DNA of 50,367 nucleotides from Anaerobacillus alkalilacustris (GCF_001866005.1 NZ_MLQR01000003.1:1-50367); one strand, 5' to 3'; shown: positions 16,590 to 25,465, numbered from the stretch's first letter. Notes: generated by a model not told the origin, from the letters alone. Made by a program: numbers and translations.

Positions 16590-17645
16590 CTAAGTATTAA
16601 AAATCTCCTGTAAGATAGGATCTTCGTCAAGTAATTGTATTGCTTTGTTTCTATTTATTTCATCGTGAATAAAAGTATAGCGGTTTGGTTTGATGCTAGG
16701 TGCTAGTTTTATTGCGTTTATATACTCTTCTTTTACTAGCTGTAAACCTTTCACGTAATCAAAAAATCCTGTACGTTGTAAAACTTTATTCACTCTTTCT
16801 GCTCGGTGCTCTTGAACATGAGCCATGATGTATGTTGCGATCCCTACTTGAATTCCGTGCATTTCGGGTTTTATTGAGATTTTATCAAGAGCATGAGAAA
16901 TAAGATGTTCCGAACCACTTATTGGTGAACTATTTCCACTAATAGCAGTAGCAATTCCTCCCATAGTTGCTGAACTTATTAGCTCTTTTAGAAATATCGT
17001 GCTATTAATATCATTCATGGGTGTGCGAACAAAACTGTTAACAGCTTTTTTACTTAGCATAGACGCAAAGGCGTTAACAAGACAGACACCTTGACGTTCT
17101 TCAAACTCCCAATCATAAAGTGCTGTAATATTACTCATTAAGTCACCGACTCCAGCTAGTAGAAAATGTTTTGGTGCGTGTTGAATCATATTTAAGTCAG
17201 CAATAATTCCATATGGAACTTTCGCTGGAACAGTCGTTTTCTTACCGTTCACGTGAATGGAACAATTACTACTAGCAAACCCATCATTTGAAGCAGAGGT
17301 AGGGATGCTTATGAATGGACTTCTTCTAGAATAAGCAATATATTTACCATAATCTATAATTGATCCGCCACCGATGGAGATAACGACGTCATAACGCGGC
17401 ATAGCAAATGCTTTCTTTATTAGATCTTGGATGTCCAAATTGGAATGGAGAATAACTGTTTCAACCTCTATCCCTTTTGTAGAGTTCTCAATATCATCTT
17501 TGAAAGCTTCAAATGTAAAATCGTCATATAATATTACAACATTAAAAAAATGATGTTTCTGTAAAATATTCCCCAACTTATGTATGGCCCCATTATTTAT
17601 TTCCAAAATAGCTGGTATGGGTACACTAGTCACAGGATTGTTCAT
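16590..17645 (-). CDS. sn-Glycerol-1-phosphate dehydrogenase (AraM/EgsA-like)
   Basis: A 351-residue iron-containing-alcohol-dehydrogenase-fold enzyme. NAD(P)-binding GGGSIIDYGKY at residues 92-102, SIPTSASNDGFAS at 113-125, AKVPYGIIADL, and metal ligands in GVGDLMS, GSEHLISHALD and MHGIQVG match glycerol-1-phosphate dehydrogenases such as B. subtilis AraM and archaeal EgsA. These convert dihydroxyacetone phosphate to sn-glycerol-1-phosphate. The gene overlaps the upstream HAD phosphatase by 4 bases (ATGA), so the two are translationally coupled. No PcrB-type prenyltransferase is nearby. Confidence 0.85.
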   Translation of the reverse strand: MNNPVTSVPIPAILEINNGAIHKLGNILQKHHFFNVVILYDDFTFEAFKDDIENSTKGIEVETVILHSNLDIQDLIKKAFAMPRYDVVISIGGGSIIDYGKYIAYSRRSPFISIPTSASNDGFASSNCSIHVNGKKTTVPAKVPYGIIADLNMIQHAPKHFLLAGVGDLMSNITALYDWEFEERQGVCLVNAFASMLSKKAVNSFVRTPMNDINSTIFLKELISSATMGGIATAISGNSSPISGSEHLISHALDKISIKPEMHGIQVGIATYIMAHVQEHRAERVNKVLQRTGFFDYVKGLQLVKEEYINAIKLAPSIKPNRYTFIHDEINRNKAIQLLDEDPILQEIFNT

Positions 17646-18304
17646 ACAGTCATAACTCCTTTTTCTTGTAAATATATCTCCACCTCATTAAACGTTTCCA
17701 CAGGAACAAAGCTCACACCTTTCTCCTCTAGGATCTCTTGAAGTGCATCTTTAGCAAATGTGATGTCTGCATAAACGGCAGGGTGGCTATCTGGTTCACT
17801 ATCACCGATAAAGTAAACATTTTCATACTCTTTTTTTAAGTCTTGGATGACTTTAGACTTATCAATCCCATATCGACTAGAAAAGTGGTGATGGTTTTCA
17901 TCGATGTTTAAATGTACATTTTTTTCATGGAAAAACCCAGGGTTAGAAAGTACTTTTACGTTTTTTATATTATAGTCTTTCAAAAGGTGATGTATATAAT
18001 AATCTGTTCCTGCGCTTAAGATGTATACATCACCGTTATTATTTTGAACATTTTTGAAAAAGGTAGGTACATATTCGTCAATCGCTATTGAGACAATGTC
18101 GTTGATTATTTTTTCTTCGTCCTGGTGAATGGATAAAAAGACTTCTTTAAGAAAATCAATGTCTAATAGTTCCCCAGCTTTCCATTTTTTATATAGTTCT
18201 TGTCCTTCAGGGAAATATTTTTCAATAACTAGCCAATAAAAATCCTGTTTTGAAATTGTTCCATCAAAATCTGATACAAACGCCCATTTTTTCAATTTCT
18301 TCAA
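17642..18304 (-). CDS. HAD-family phosphatase (MtnX-like)
   Basis: A 220-residue HAD-IB phosphatase. Motif I is SDFDGTIS (nucleophile Asp12, acid Asp14), motif II is ILSAGTD, and motif IV is YFIGDSEPDSHPA. Size and the helical cap resemble MtnX, the methionine-salvage phosphatase, but no methionine-salvage gene is nearby. Its stop overlaps the start of the glycerol-1-phosphate dehydrogenase, which suggests its substrate is made or used by that enzyme. ATG start; the preceding GGAG is weak (TAGGAGTTGAAGAA). Confidence 0.85.
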   Translation of the reverse strand: MKKLKKWAFVSDFDGTISKQDFYWLVIEKYFPEGQELYKKWKAGELLDIDFLKEVFLSIHQDEEKIINDIVSIAIDEYVPTFFKNVQNNNGDVYILSAGTDYYIHHLLKDYNIKNVKVLSNPGFFHEKNVHLNIDENHHHFSSRYGIDKSKVIQDLKKEYENVYFIGDSEPDSHPAVYADITFAKDALQEILEEKGVSFVPVETFNEVEIYLQEKGVMTV

Positions 18305-18324
18305 CTCCTACATAATTTAGTTTG

Positions 18325-18416
18325 TTTTTATCCCACTCTTATGCCTGTGGTATAAGTTAAACTAACAATCTAGTGGGGATGGAATAAAACCCTCACTGAT
18401 TGAAGTTCAGCTTTAT
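18325..18416 (+). repeat. Repeat R3, short copy
   Basis: It begins TTTTATCCCACTCTTA and ends AACTAACAATC..AGTGGGG...ACTGATTG..GTTCAGCTTTAT. The same two ends flank a longer middle at 27416-27572. Stem CAATCTAGTGGGG/CCCTCACTGATTG closes the 3' half. The AGTGGGG arm could also pair with the TCCCACT at the 5' end, giving two exclusive folds. It lies in the divergent spacer between the HAD gene and the gene at 18527. Confidence 0.7.
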
Positions 18417-18526
18417 TATTATGTAATCAATAGTGTTCCACAGTCGGCAGCGTAATACAAGGTTTTTGTAATAATAATCACTAATTTTGTGAAAGATGCC
18501 CATATTAATAAGAAAGGAGGGGTTAG

Positions 18527-18976
18527 GTGATAACATTTAGAGGAGATGCATGGAAGTTTTATTGTAAATTAAGAAGAACTAAGAAAAAAGGTAGAAATTT
18601 AAATGAATTAAAAGAACTAAATGAGCTAGATGAAATTCAAACTTTTTATGAAACAATAGAAGATAGAGCATTAATAAACATTCGTTATCGAATGTTAAAA
18701 GAAAAAAAGGGTTCTGGGATGATACCGGTTTTTGTAAGTGCAATTCCTTGGCTATTATTTATTTTTTCAAAGCAATTACAACAGTGGTTGTTCCAAGAGG
18801 GTGCTTACTTATGGGTTGTATTTATTATTCTTTATGTATTCATTTTACTTACAAGTGTCATTGTTCATTTTCGTGAAAATGCATGGGCGCATGTACATAC
18901 AGAGATGATCGAAGATATATTATCGAAACGTAATGGTGGTGAAAATCACAAGAAAAAAAGTCATTCATATTATTAA
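18527..18976 (+). CDS. Hypothetical membrane protein
   Basis: A 149-residue protein with GTG start after AAAGGAGGGG. Basic and acidic helical N-terminus (residues 1-62, with NELKELNELDEIQTF), two transmembrane segments (about 65-83 and 92-112), and a cytoplasmic His/Lys-rich tail. I do not recognise the family. The small gene at 19079 follows after about 100 bp. Confidence 0.7.
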   Translation: MITFRGDAWKFYCKLRRTKKKGRNLNELKELNELDEIQTFYETIEDRALINIRYRMLKEKKGSGMIPVFVSAIPWLLFIFSKQLQQWLFQEGAYLWVVFIILYVFILLTSVIVHFRENAWAHVHTEMIEDILSKRNGGENHKKKSHSYY

Positions 18977-19078
18977 GAGAAGAGCGGATGTAGTTGACGG
19001 TTTCAGGCTTTGGAGAAAAAAGCTGATTTAGCACCTAGTTTCACTCTGGAAAAACCTGATATAAAGGAGTACTGAAAA

Positions 19079-19204
19079 ATGAGTCGTGAAAAAGAACAAA
19101 CTCAGAAAAAAGAGTGCAAATTAGAGGATCTATTAAGCAAAATCAAAGATGAAAATAAACATGAAGAACACATAAGAGATACACAAGGAAAAGTAAAGTT
19201 ATAA
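19079..19204 (+). CDS. Small charged hypothetical protein
   Basis: A 41-codon ORF with a good RBS (AAAGGAG) and a strong terminator 38 bp downstream. The peptide MSREKEQTQKKECKLEDLLSK is followed by IKDENKHEEHIRDTQGKVKL: highly charged, helical, one cysteine, no membrane segment. Family not recognised. The RBS, terminator and position after a gene on the same strand support it as real. Confidence 0.6.
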   Translation: MSREKEQTQKKECKLEDLLSKIKDENKHEEHIRDTQGKVKL

Positions 19205-19241
19205 TAAATTATTTTGCAGTTAACAAAAGAAAAATTAATAT

Positions 19242-19273
19242 AACACACCAATAAGCTAATTGGTGTGTTATTT
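19242..19273 (+). terminator. Terminator after the small gene at 19079
   Basis: Stem AACACACCAAT/ATTGGTGTGTT followed by ATTTTG. Confidence 0.8.
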
Positions 19274-19331
19274 TGTGCTGTTTTCTCTTCCGAAGCTAAA
19301 TGGTATACTAAATAATTTCGGAAGTTTAATA

Positions 19332-19715
19332 CTACTTGAAATAATCAGTTTTAAGTGAGTCTAATATGTCTAAAGACTTTTTCGCAAAAGGAGTACGATC
19401 TTCGGCTAGTTCTTTCACTAATTCATTCAATGCGGTTTTTAATGATTCTTCATAAGTTGGTACTTCGCTTTCATACGGTTTTACGTATACTTTTGGAATA
19501 TTTACTTGTTCACAAAAAGCTAAGGCTCGTCGTTCATGAAAAAATCCTACATCTATCTTTTTAGGATTATGGAGATCACCTTGTGTAGGGTGTTTGAGAA
19601 CGGCTAAGACACGTATGACAAAATTTAATTCTTTTATTACTGTGATTTCCCCTATGTATTTCCCTGTTTTATAAATCCCTGTAACAATTTGGCCAACTTC
19701 AAATTGTTGAGTCAT
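19332..19715 (-). CDS. kapB: KapB, kinase-associated protein
   Basis: A 127-residue protein matching B. subtilis KapB along its length: EVGQIVTGIYKTGKYIGE, VLAVLKHPTQGDLHNPKK, FFHERRALAF, PYESEVPTYEESL. KapB is needed for KinB-dependent activation of the sporulation phosphorelay. Despite its lipoprotein name there is no signal peptide or lipobox here. ATG after AAAGGGTG. In B. subtilis it sits beside kinB; here no intact kinase gene is near, but a degraded kinase lies 4.3 kb away. Confidence 0.9.
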   Translation of the reverse strand: MTQQFEVGQIVTGIYKTGKYIGEITVIKELNFVIRVLAVLKHPTQGDLHNPKKIDVGFFHERRALAFCEQVNIPKVYVKPYESEVPTYEESLKTALNELVKELAEDRTPFAKKSLDILDSLKTDYFK

Positions 19716-19814
19716 GCAATCACCCTTTCATTCGTTTTTAATTATTTTATCACGTTTTGTCTCGTTTCCACTATGTTAACGTTTAAAATATACATTAGTT
19801 TTTTTTCATAGTAA

Positions 19815-20104
19815 TCAGAATTTATAAATTTCTAACTTGGAAACTGTCTAGCGCAAAGCAGCCTACGAGCTCGGTCACTTCAGTCAAGCTACTAACTTCA
19901 ATAACTACATGAATAACGTCTCTGAATAGCTTCATGCAGCTTTGCTCCTGCGGTTACTCGTCGCACAAAACACTGCTTCGAGGAAGCTTACTACGAAGCA
20001 ATAATAGAAGACGCAGAAGCACGTAGAAAGCCAAAGAGCGGCTTCTGTCAAAGGCCTTCCAGTGCCTTTCGCTCGTGACCAAGGCGCCTTGCGCTTTTCT
20101 TACA
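19815..20104 (+). repeat. Repeat R2, long copy A
   Basis: It starts ATCAGAATTTATAAATTTC, continues TTGGAAACTGTCTAGCGC and TACGAGCTCGGTCACTTCAG, then a roughly 150-bp middle including GCTCCTGCGGTTACTCGTCG, and ends AAGCCAAAGAGCGGCTTCTG, GGCCTTCCAGTGCC, GCTCGTGACCAAGGCGCC. It matches copy C at 29132. Arms such as AGCGGC and GGTCAC/GTGACC give a long imperfect fold. Visibly GC-richer than the surrounding sequence. Confidence 0.75.
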
Positions 20105-20118
20105 AGGTAAGAAAGTAT

Positions 20119-20258
20119 AAAATTTCTAACTTGGAAGCTGTCTAGCTCCAGCGCCTACGAGCTCGGTCACTTCAGACCTTTTCGGAAGCCAAAGAGCGGC
20201 TTCTGTCAAAGGCCTTCCAGTGCCTATCGCTCGTGACCAAGGCGCTTGCGCTTTTCTT
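20119..20258 (+). repeat. Repeat R2, short copy B, in tandem with copy A
   Basis: Same ends as copy A without its middle. AAATTTCTAACTTGGAAGC, CTGTCTAGCTCCAGCGCC, GAGCTCGGTCACTTCAG, then directly GGAAGCCAAAGAGCGGCTTC, AAGGCCTTCC, GCTCGTGACCAAGGCGCT. AGCGCC near the start pairs with GGCGCT at the end, and GGTCAC with GTGACC, so the unit can close on itself. Confidence 0.75.
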
Positions 20259-20327
20259 GTAGTAGAGGTTTTATTCCAGTGTTCCAGATTTTTGAAAAAG
20301 CTGAACATAAAGTTAAAGCTTTTTTCG

Positions 20328-20357
20328 TTGTGCCTTTTGTAAAAATGAGAGTATAAT
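20328..20357 (+). promoter_or_regulatory. Candidate promoter of exoA
   Basis: -35 TTGTGC (20328-20333), 18-bp spacer, perfect -10 TATAAT (20352-20357), about 45 bp before the exoA ATG. Confidence 0.5.
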
Positions 20358-20403
20358 CTAACATGTTGTTATATTATTAAAGCAAGGAGATCAAAATAAC
20401 GGT

Positions 20404-21159
20404 ATGAAATTAATATCTTGGAATGTGAATGGACTAAGGGCTTGTGTTAAAAAAGGATTTTTAGCCTTTTTTGATGAAATAGATGCAGACATATTTTGCG
20501 TTCAGGAAACTAAGTTGCAAGAAGGTCAAATTGATTTACAGCTAGAAGGATATAATCAATATTGGAACTATGCTGTAAAGAAAGGTTATTCAGGAACTGC
20601 AGTTTTTACAAAAAAGGAGCCTCTATCCGTTCAATATGGTCTTGGTATCGAGGAACACGACCAAGAAGGTAGAGTAATCACTTTGCAGTATGATGATTTC
20701 CACTTGGTTAACGTGTATACACCAAATGCAAAACGTGACTTGTCTAGACTTGAATACCGACTTTGTTGGGAAGAGGATTTCAGGTCCTATTTACTTGAAT
20801 TAGAAAAGGTAAAGCCTGTGATCATTTGTGGAGATTTAAATGTTGCTCATGAGGAAAAAGATTTAAGAAATCCAATATCAAACCATGGTAATTCTGGCTT
20901 TACAATTCAAGAGCGCGGAAAGATGACAGAGCTACTTAAGAGCGGCTTTGTTGATTCTTATAGACACCTTTACCCGGATAAAGAGGGAGTATACACGTGG
21001 TGGTCCTATATGAATAAAGTCAGGGAACGTAACATTGGCTGGAGAATTGATTATTTTGTTGTTTCCGATAATATAAAAGAAAAGATCGTCGATGCGAAAA
21101 TTCATGCAGATATCATTGGTAGTGACCACTGTCCTGTACAATTACTTATAGATTTGTAA
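20404..21159 (+). CDS. exoA: Exodeoxyribonuclease III (AP endonuclease)
   Basis: A 251-residue Mg-dependent nuclease of base-excision repair. Motifs: ISWNVNGLRA at the start, CVQETKLQ (Glu34 metal ligand), CGDLNVAHEEKD (catalytic Asp and Asn) and GSDHCPV near the end (catalytic Asp-His). It matches B. subtilis ExoA in length and sequence, including WNYAVKKGYSGTAVF and RNIGWRIDYFVVS. ATG with AAGGAG about 14 bases upstream. Confidence 0.95.
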   Translation: MKLISWNVNGLRACVKKGFLAFFDEIDADIFCVQETKLQEGQIDLQLEGYNQYWNYAVKKGYSGTAVFTKKEPLSVQYGLGIEEHDQEGRVITLQYDDFHLVNVYTPNAKRDLSRLEYRLCWEEDFRSYLLELEKVKPVIICGDLNVAHEEKDLRNPISNHGNSGFTIQERGKMTELLKSGFVDSYRHLYPDKEGVYTWWSYMNKVRERNIGWRIDYFVVSDNIKEKIVDAKIHADIIGSDHCPVQLLIDL

Positions 21160-21234
21160 AAAATTAAAATTATTGGATAAAATCGAAATTTGTACAATGA
21201 AAAATGGTTATTTCTAGGAGGGGGAGATTTTTAT

Positions 21235-21296
21235 TTCTGAAAAATTTGTCAAAAAAATAATGGTTTCGAAAAATAATGTTGAATTTTCTTGAAATT
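21235..21296 (+). promoter_or_regulatory. CodY-like boxes upstream of ilvE
   Basis: AATTTTCTTGAAATT at 21282-21296 matches the CodY consensus AATTTTCWGAAAATT with two mismatches. A weaker one, with core TTCTGAAAA, lies at about 21235-21249 (four mismatches). CodY control of branched-chain amino acid transaminase genes is established in Bacillus. No T-box leader is present. Confidence 0.55.
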
Positions 21297-21386
21297 TCCC
21301 TTGTACATATCGATCAATAAAACTTAAAATGAAATTAACAGAAAAATTTAAATTGAACAAGAATTTTTGAAAAAGGGGATCAGTTT

Positions 21387-22460
21387 ATGAGTGCCACAGT
21401 AGTTGAAATTGTTAAATCAAAAAATTTAAAGCAAAAGCCTAATGATGATAAATTAGGTTTTGGAAAATATTTTACTGATCACATGTTTGTGATGGATTAT
21501 ACGTCTGAGAAAGGTTGGATTCAACCGAAAATTACACCCTATGAGCCAATTTCATTAGATCCAGCAGCGGTTATCTTCCATTATGGACAAACAGTTTTTG
21601 AAGGAATGAAGGCATACCGTACGAGCGATAATAAAATTCTATTATTTAGACCTGATGAAAATTTCAAAAGATTAAACATGTCTAGCGAACGTTTAGCTAT
21701 GCCGCCTGTAAATGAAGAAGAAGTACTAGAGTACTTAAAGCAATTAATCAATGTAGAAAAAGATTGGGTTCCAACTGCAGAAGGAACATCGCTTTATATT
21801 CGACCGTTTATTATTGCAACAGAGGCATTTTTAGGGTTAGCTGCATCAAAACAATATAAATTAGTCATGATTCTTTCACCTGTAGGTTCATATTATACAG
21901 GTGGGATAAAACCGGTTAGTATTAAAGTTGAAGAACACTATACAAGAGCTGTCCGTGGTGGAACAGGAATGGCCAAAACAGCAGGGAATTATTGTGCAAC
22001 GTTTAACGCACAAACAAAAGCAACTAGTGAAGGGTTCACTCAAGTATTATGGCTAGATGCGATTGAGAAGAAATATGTTGAAGAAGTTGGTACAAGTAAT
22101 GCATTCTTTAAAGTAAATGGTGAAGTTATAACTCCAGAATTAAGTGGGAGTATCTTACCTGGAATTACGAGAAAGTCCGTTATTGAAATGTTAAAAGATT
22201 GGGGAGTTCCTGTCACCGAAAGAAAAGTTTCCATTGAAGAAATTTTCCAATATCATAAAGAAGGAACTTTAGAAGAAGTGTTTAGTACAGGAACAGCGGC
22301 AGTTATTTCTTCAATTGGCGAGTTAGAATGGAATGGGCAAAAGATCACAGTTAATAACAATAAAATTGGAGATTTGTCTCAAAAATTGTATGACACATTA
22401 ACTGGCATTCAAACAGGTAAAATCGCAGATCCATATAACTGGACAACGGAAGTAAAATAA
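21387..22460 (+). CDS. ilvE: Branched-chain amino acid aminotransferase
   Basis: A 357-residue PLP fold-type IV transaminase that interconverts Leu, Ile and Val with their 2-oxo acids. FTDHMFVMDY, IFHYGQTVFEGMKAY, LYIRPFIIATE and the region GGTGMAKTAGNY (with the PLP lysine) match the IlvE/IlvK (YbgE) enzymes of Bacillus throughout, as does the ending LYDTLTGIQ. ATG after AAAAGGGGATC. A terminator follows, so it is a single gene. Confidence 0.95.
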   Translation: MSATVVEIVKSKNLKQKPNDDKLGFGKYFTDHMFVMDYTSEKGWIQPKITPYEPISLDPAAVIFHYGQTVFEGMKAYRTSDNKILLFRPDENFKRLNMSSERLAMPPVNEEEVLEYLKQLINVEKDWVPTAEGTSLYIRPFIIATEAFLGLAASKQYKLVMILSPVGSYYTGGIKPVSIKVEEHYTRAVRGGTGMAKTAGNYCATFNAQTKATSEGFTQVLWLDAIEKKYVEEVGTSNAFFKVNGEVITPELSGSILPGITRKSVIEMLKDWGVPVTERKVSIEEIFQYHKEGTLEEVFSTGTAAVISSIGELEWNGQKITVNNNKIGDLSQKLYDTLTGIQTGKIADPYNWTTEVK

Positions 22461-22468
22461 GTTTAGAC

Positions 22469-22506
22469 TGAAGTGCAAAGTGCATCGTGCTTTGCACTTC
22501 AATTAT
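22469..22506 (+). terminator. Terminator after ilvE
   Basis: Perfect 12-bp stem TGAAGTGCAAAG/CTTTGCACTTCA with a 9-base loop, followed by ATTATTTTG. Confidence 0.85.
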
Positions 22507-22530
22507 TTTGGATATTAAAGGTGATATAGT

Positions 22531-24576
22531 ATGAACGAATATGTAAGTGAGAAAAATGGAGTATTTCCATCTGTTTGCTCCCTTGACTGTCCAGATCAAT
22601 GTGGATTACTTATTACTAAGGAAGATGGTAAAATTGTAAAAGTTCAAGGTGACCCGGATCATCCAGTAACAAAGGGAAATATTTGTAATAAGGTACGCCA
22701 TATGACAGAGCGTATTTATGATCCAAAGAGACTTTCATTCCCTTTAAAGCGAGTTGGTGCTAAAGGAGAAGGGAATTTCGAGAGAATTTCATGGGATGAG
22801 GCAATTGAAACGATCCGTATGCGTTGGTCAAAATTAATCGATGAATCAGGTCCAGAAAGTATTCTACCTTATAGTTTTTATGGAAATATGGGTAAGTTAA
22901 ATTCTGAAGGGATGGATCGACGTTTTTTTCATCGATTAGGAGCGAGTCTATTAGATCGAACGATTTGTTCAGATGCGGGTTCTACAGGATATAAATATAC
23001 AATGGGTGGAGGGTTTGGAACAGACCCAGAAGAAACGATCAACACAAAACTTTTTATTTTTTGGGGCGTTAACGCGGTAAGTACAAATATGCATCAAGTT
23101 GCCATTGCCGAAAAAGCGAGGAAAAATGGAGCAAAAATAGTCGTAATTGATGTTCATAAAAACCAGACAGGACGTTGGGCGGACTGGTTTATTTCAATAT
23201 TACCTGGAACTGATGCAGCCCTTGCTTTAGGTCTTATGCATATATTGTTTGCGGAAGAACTGACAGATAATGATTTTCTAGAGCGTTATACAGTAGGGCA
23301 TAAACAGTTAAAGGAGCATGTGAAACAATATGATCCCAAAACAGTTTCCGCACTGACTGGAGTTCCAATTGAAAACATTTACAAACTAGCTCGAATGTAC
23401 GGTGAAACTTCTCCATCGTTTATACGTATAGGAAATGGAATGCAACATCATGATAATGGTGGAATGTGTGTTCGAACAGTTGCTTGCCTTCCTGCTTTAG
23501 TTGGTCAATGGCGTATCAAAGGCGGCGGTGCGATAAAAAGTAATAGTAGTATTTTAAATCATAATAGTGAAGCTCTCGAGCGTCTTGATTTATTAGAAAA
23601 AAAGGATACACGTATCATAAATATGAACGTGATTGGACAGGCACTTTTGGATAAGGATCAGCCAATTCGTTCATTATTTATTTATAACTGCAACCCGGCG
23701 ATAGTAGCACCGGAAGGAAATAAAGTTCGCGTGGGGCTAGCTAGAGAAGATTTGTTTACTGTTGTTCACGATTTATTTTTAACAGAAACAGCAATGTATG
23801 CAGATCTTGTTCTTCCAGCAACCTCATCCTATGAAAATACAGATTTCTATACGTCATATTGGCATCACTTTGTTCAAATTCAACAACCTGTTATTGAGGC
23901 TTACGGGGAAAGTAAATCTAATACGGATGTGTTTCGTTTGCTTGCACAAAGTTTTGGATTTGAAGAAGAATGCTTTAAAGATAGCGACGTGGAGATGATT
24001 CATCAAGGGTTGAATTGTAACAATCCTCATTTACTAGGAATAGATTACAAATCTCTTAGTGAGAAACAATATATAAAAGCAAAGAGGAAATCGATATTAG
24101 AGGAAAGGCTTCCGACACCTAGTGGAAAAATTGAGCTTTATTCTGAAGCTCTGACAATACAAGGATTTCCAGCATTGCCTTCATATATGCCTCTTGTAAA
24201 AGAGAGCGAGCATCCGTTTTTATTTATTCCTGCACCTAATCATAATTTTTTAAACTCTACGTTTTCTAACAATGAAAAGCATGTTCGTTTAGAGAAGGTG
24301 GCTAGAGTGCATTTAAATGAAACGGATGCTTTCAAACTGGGAATTGAAAATGGTGACAAAGTAAGAATCTGGAATGAACGTGGTGAATGTGAACTTCTTG
24401 CAGCAGTAGGACAAAATGTACTTCCGGGTGTTGTCGTTACGCAAGGTTTATGGGCTGATGCACTAGGGACAAAATATTTTGTCAACGCACTTACGCCTGA
24501 TCGAATTGCAGATATGGGTGGAGGAGCAACATTTTTCTCTGGAAGGGTAAGTGTAGAAAAGTTATCACAGAATTGA
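22531..24576 (+). CDS. Molybdopterin-dependent oxidoreductase (YoaE-like)
   Basis: A 681-residue Mo-bis-MGD enzyme. The 4Fe-4S cluster site is Cys16, Cys20, Cys24, Cys52 (CSLDCPDQC...GNICNK). Next come RISWDEAIETI, the DRTICSDAGSTG segment near the Mo ligand, KIVVIDVHKNQTGRWADWF and the C-terminal molydopterin dinucleotide-binding barrel (FLNSTFSNN..., NGDKVRIWNERGECEL). It resembles B. subtilis YoaE, whose substrate is unknown. There is no Tat signal, so it is cytoplasmic, and no electron-transfer subunit is adjacent. ATG after AAAGGTGA. Confidence 0.9.
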   Translation: MNEYVSEKNGVFPSVCSLDCPDQCGLLITKEDGKIVKVQGDPDHPVTKGNICNKVRHMTERIYDPKRLSFPLKRVGAKGEGNFERISWDEAIETIRMRWSKLIDESGPESILPYSFYGNMGKLNSEGMDRRFFHRLGASLLDRTICSDAGSTGYKYTMGGGFGTDPEETINTKLFIFWGVNAVSTNMHQVAIAEKARKNGAKIVVIDVHKNQTGRWADWFISILPGTDAALALGLMHILFAEELTDNDFLERYTVGHKQLKEHVKQYDPKTVSALTGVPIENIYKLARMYGETSPSFIRIGNGMQHHDNGGMCVRTVACLPALVGQWRIKGGGAIKSNSSILNHNSEALERLDLLEKKDTRIINMNVIGQALLDKDQPIRSLFIYNCNPAIVAPEGNKVRVGLAREDLFTVVHDLFLTETAMYADLVLPATSSYENTDFYTSYWHHFVQIQQPVIEAYGESKSNTDVFRLLAQSFGFEEECFKDSDVEMIHQGLNCNNPHLLGIDYKSLSEKQYIKAKRKSILEERLPTPSGKIELYSEALTIQGFPALPSYMPLVKESEHPFLFIPAPNHNFLNSTFSNNEKHVRLEKVARVHLNETDAFKLGIENGDKVRIWNERGECELLAAVGQNVLPGVVVTQGLWADALGTKYFVNALTPDRIADMGGGATFFSGRVSVEKLSQN

Positions 24577-24588
24577 AGGTTTTAGAAG

Positions 24589-24623
24589 AAAGTTATGATT
24601 AATAAATGATCATAACTTTTTTT
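24589..24623 (+). terminator. Terminator after the molybdopterin enzyme
   Basis: Stem AAAGTTATGAT/ATCATAACTTT followed by TTTTTTTC. Confidence 0.85.
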
Positions 24624-24626
24624 CAT

Positions 24627-24651
24627 AATCAGAATTTATAAATTTCTAACT
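24627..24651 (+). repeat. Repeat R2, left-end fragment
   Basis: AATCAGAATTTATAAATTTC followed by TAAC is the same left end as at 19813 and 29131. The match then stops. As at 29118, it directly follows a terminator T-run (TTTTTTTCATA). Confidence 0.6.
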
Positions 24652-24817
24652 GACCATAGTAGCAGAAGCCAGGAGGAATGGTGCATAAATTGGAAAGAGC
24701 GTGCACAAATGGGAGGATCGCAAAAAATTATTGCAGAGATGTAACGAGTAATGCCACTGTATAATCTCAATTGTTTGGTAGATAATAACAAAAAAATAAT
24801 TTGAGGTGAAAAGAGAG

Positions 24818-25399
24818 TTGAAGTATCTTTTTGTCGCTTTCTCGATGTTTGTTATGAGCATTTCTCTAAATACACTACTCGTAAGAAGTGATGATACATC
24901 TGAGTCACTTTCTCCTGAGTGTGTGGAAGAAGGAAAATTGAGAGATGAACTATTCAACAAAAAAGTAATGGAAGATATTATTAATAGCTTTCAACTTGAT
25001 ATCGACGACACTTATGAAAAATTTACAATAAGAGATATTGAGGCCGCACATTTGGCTTATGGAGGTAAAGAAAACGATCAATACTATCATACGTTGTCAG
25101 GTCTTTTTAAAAATATAAAAGCAAGTACAAGGGGTACACCAAGACTCTTTGTTAGACCTTATCATGCCTATTTCCTATACAAAGAAACGTCAAATACAAA
25201 TGTGATGGTATATTTGACTTTAAAAAATGATCACTGGGTTGTAGTTGAAGAAAAGAAGGTAGCAGGTAACATGATTGAATACGAACAATTAAAATGTGAA
25301 AAAAAGTATTTCCAAAAAAGAAAAAACACTAGTAATTCTAACTGGATACGGTCGAAACTATTTTCGGTCATTGTAAAACAGAATTTTTATGATATGTAG
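24818..25399 (+). CDS. Exported hypothetical protein
   Basis: About 193 residues. An N-terminal hydrophobic segment (LKYLFVAFSMFVMSISLNTLLV) after few charges looks like a signal peptide or anchor. The exported part has IRDIEAAHLAYGG, RLFVRPYHAYFLY and LKNDHWVVVEEKK, a compact mixed alpha/beta domain I cannot name. A TTG start at 24818 with GAGGTG 9 bases upstream is preferred; GTG at 24806 is the alternative. The basic C-terminus (KKYFQKRKN) is notable. Confidence 0.65.
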   Translation: MKYLFVAFSMFVMSISLNTLLVRSDDTSESLSPECVEEGKLRDELFNKKVMEDIINSFQLDIDDTYEKFTIRDIEAAHLAYGGKENDQYYHTLSGLFKNIKASTRGTPRLFVRPYHAYFLYKETSNTNVMVYLTLKNDHWVVVEEKKVAGNMIEYEQLKCEKKYFQKRKNTSNSNWIRSKLFSVIVKQNFYDM

Positions 25400-25465
25400 C
25401 GCATGTGAATTTTTTCTTCCCGTAATGATATTTTTCTTGGTCATACTTCTTGATTATCATTTATC

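Noticed and set aside
20126..20308. Minus-strand frame of 60 codons
   Set aside because: It lies wholly within repeat R2 copy B and has no RBS.
21160..21386. T-box or other amino-acid leader before ilvE
   Set aside because: No T-box core, specifier loop or terminator hairpin is seen; only CodY-like boxes.
24646..24960. Minus-strand frame of 104 codons
   Set aside because: It lies opposite the exported-protein gene with its RBS and signal peptide; no RBS of its own and low-complexity translation.
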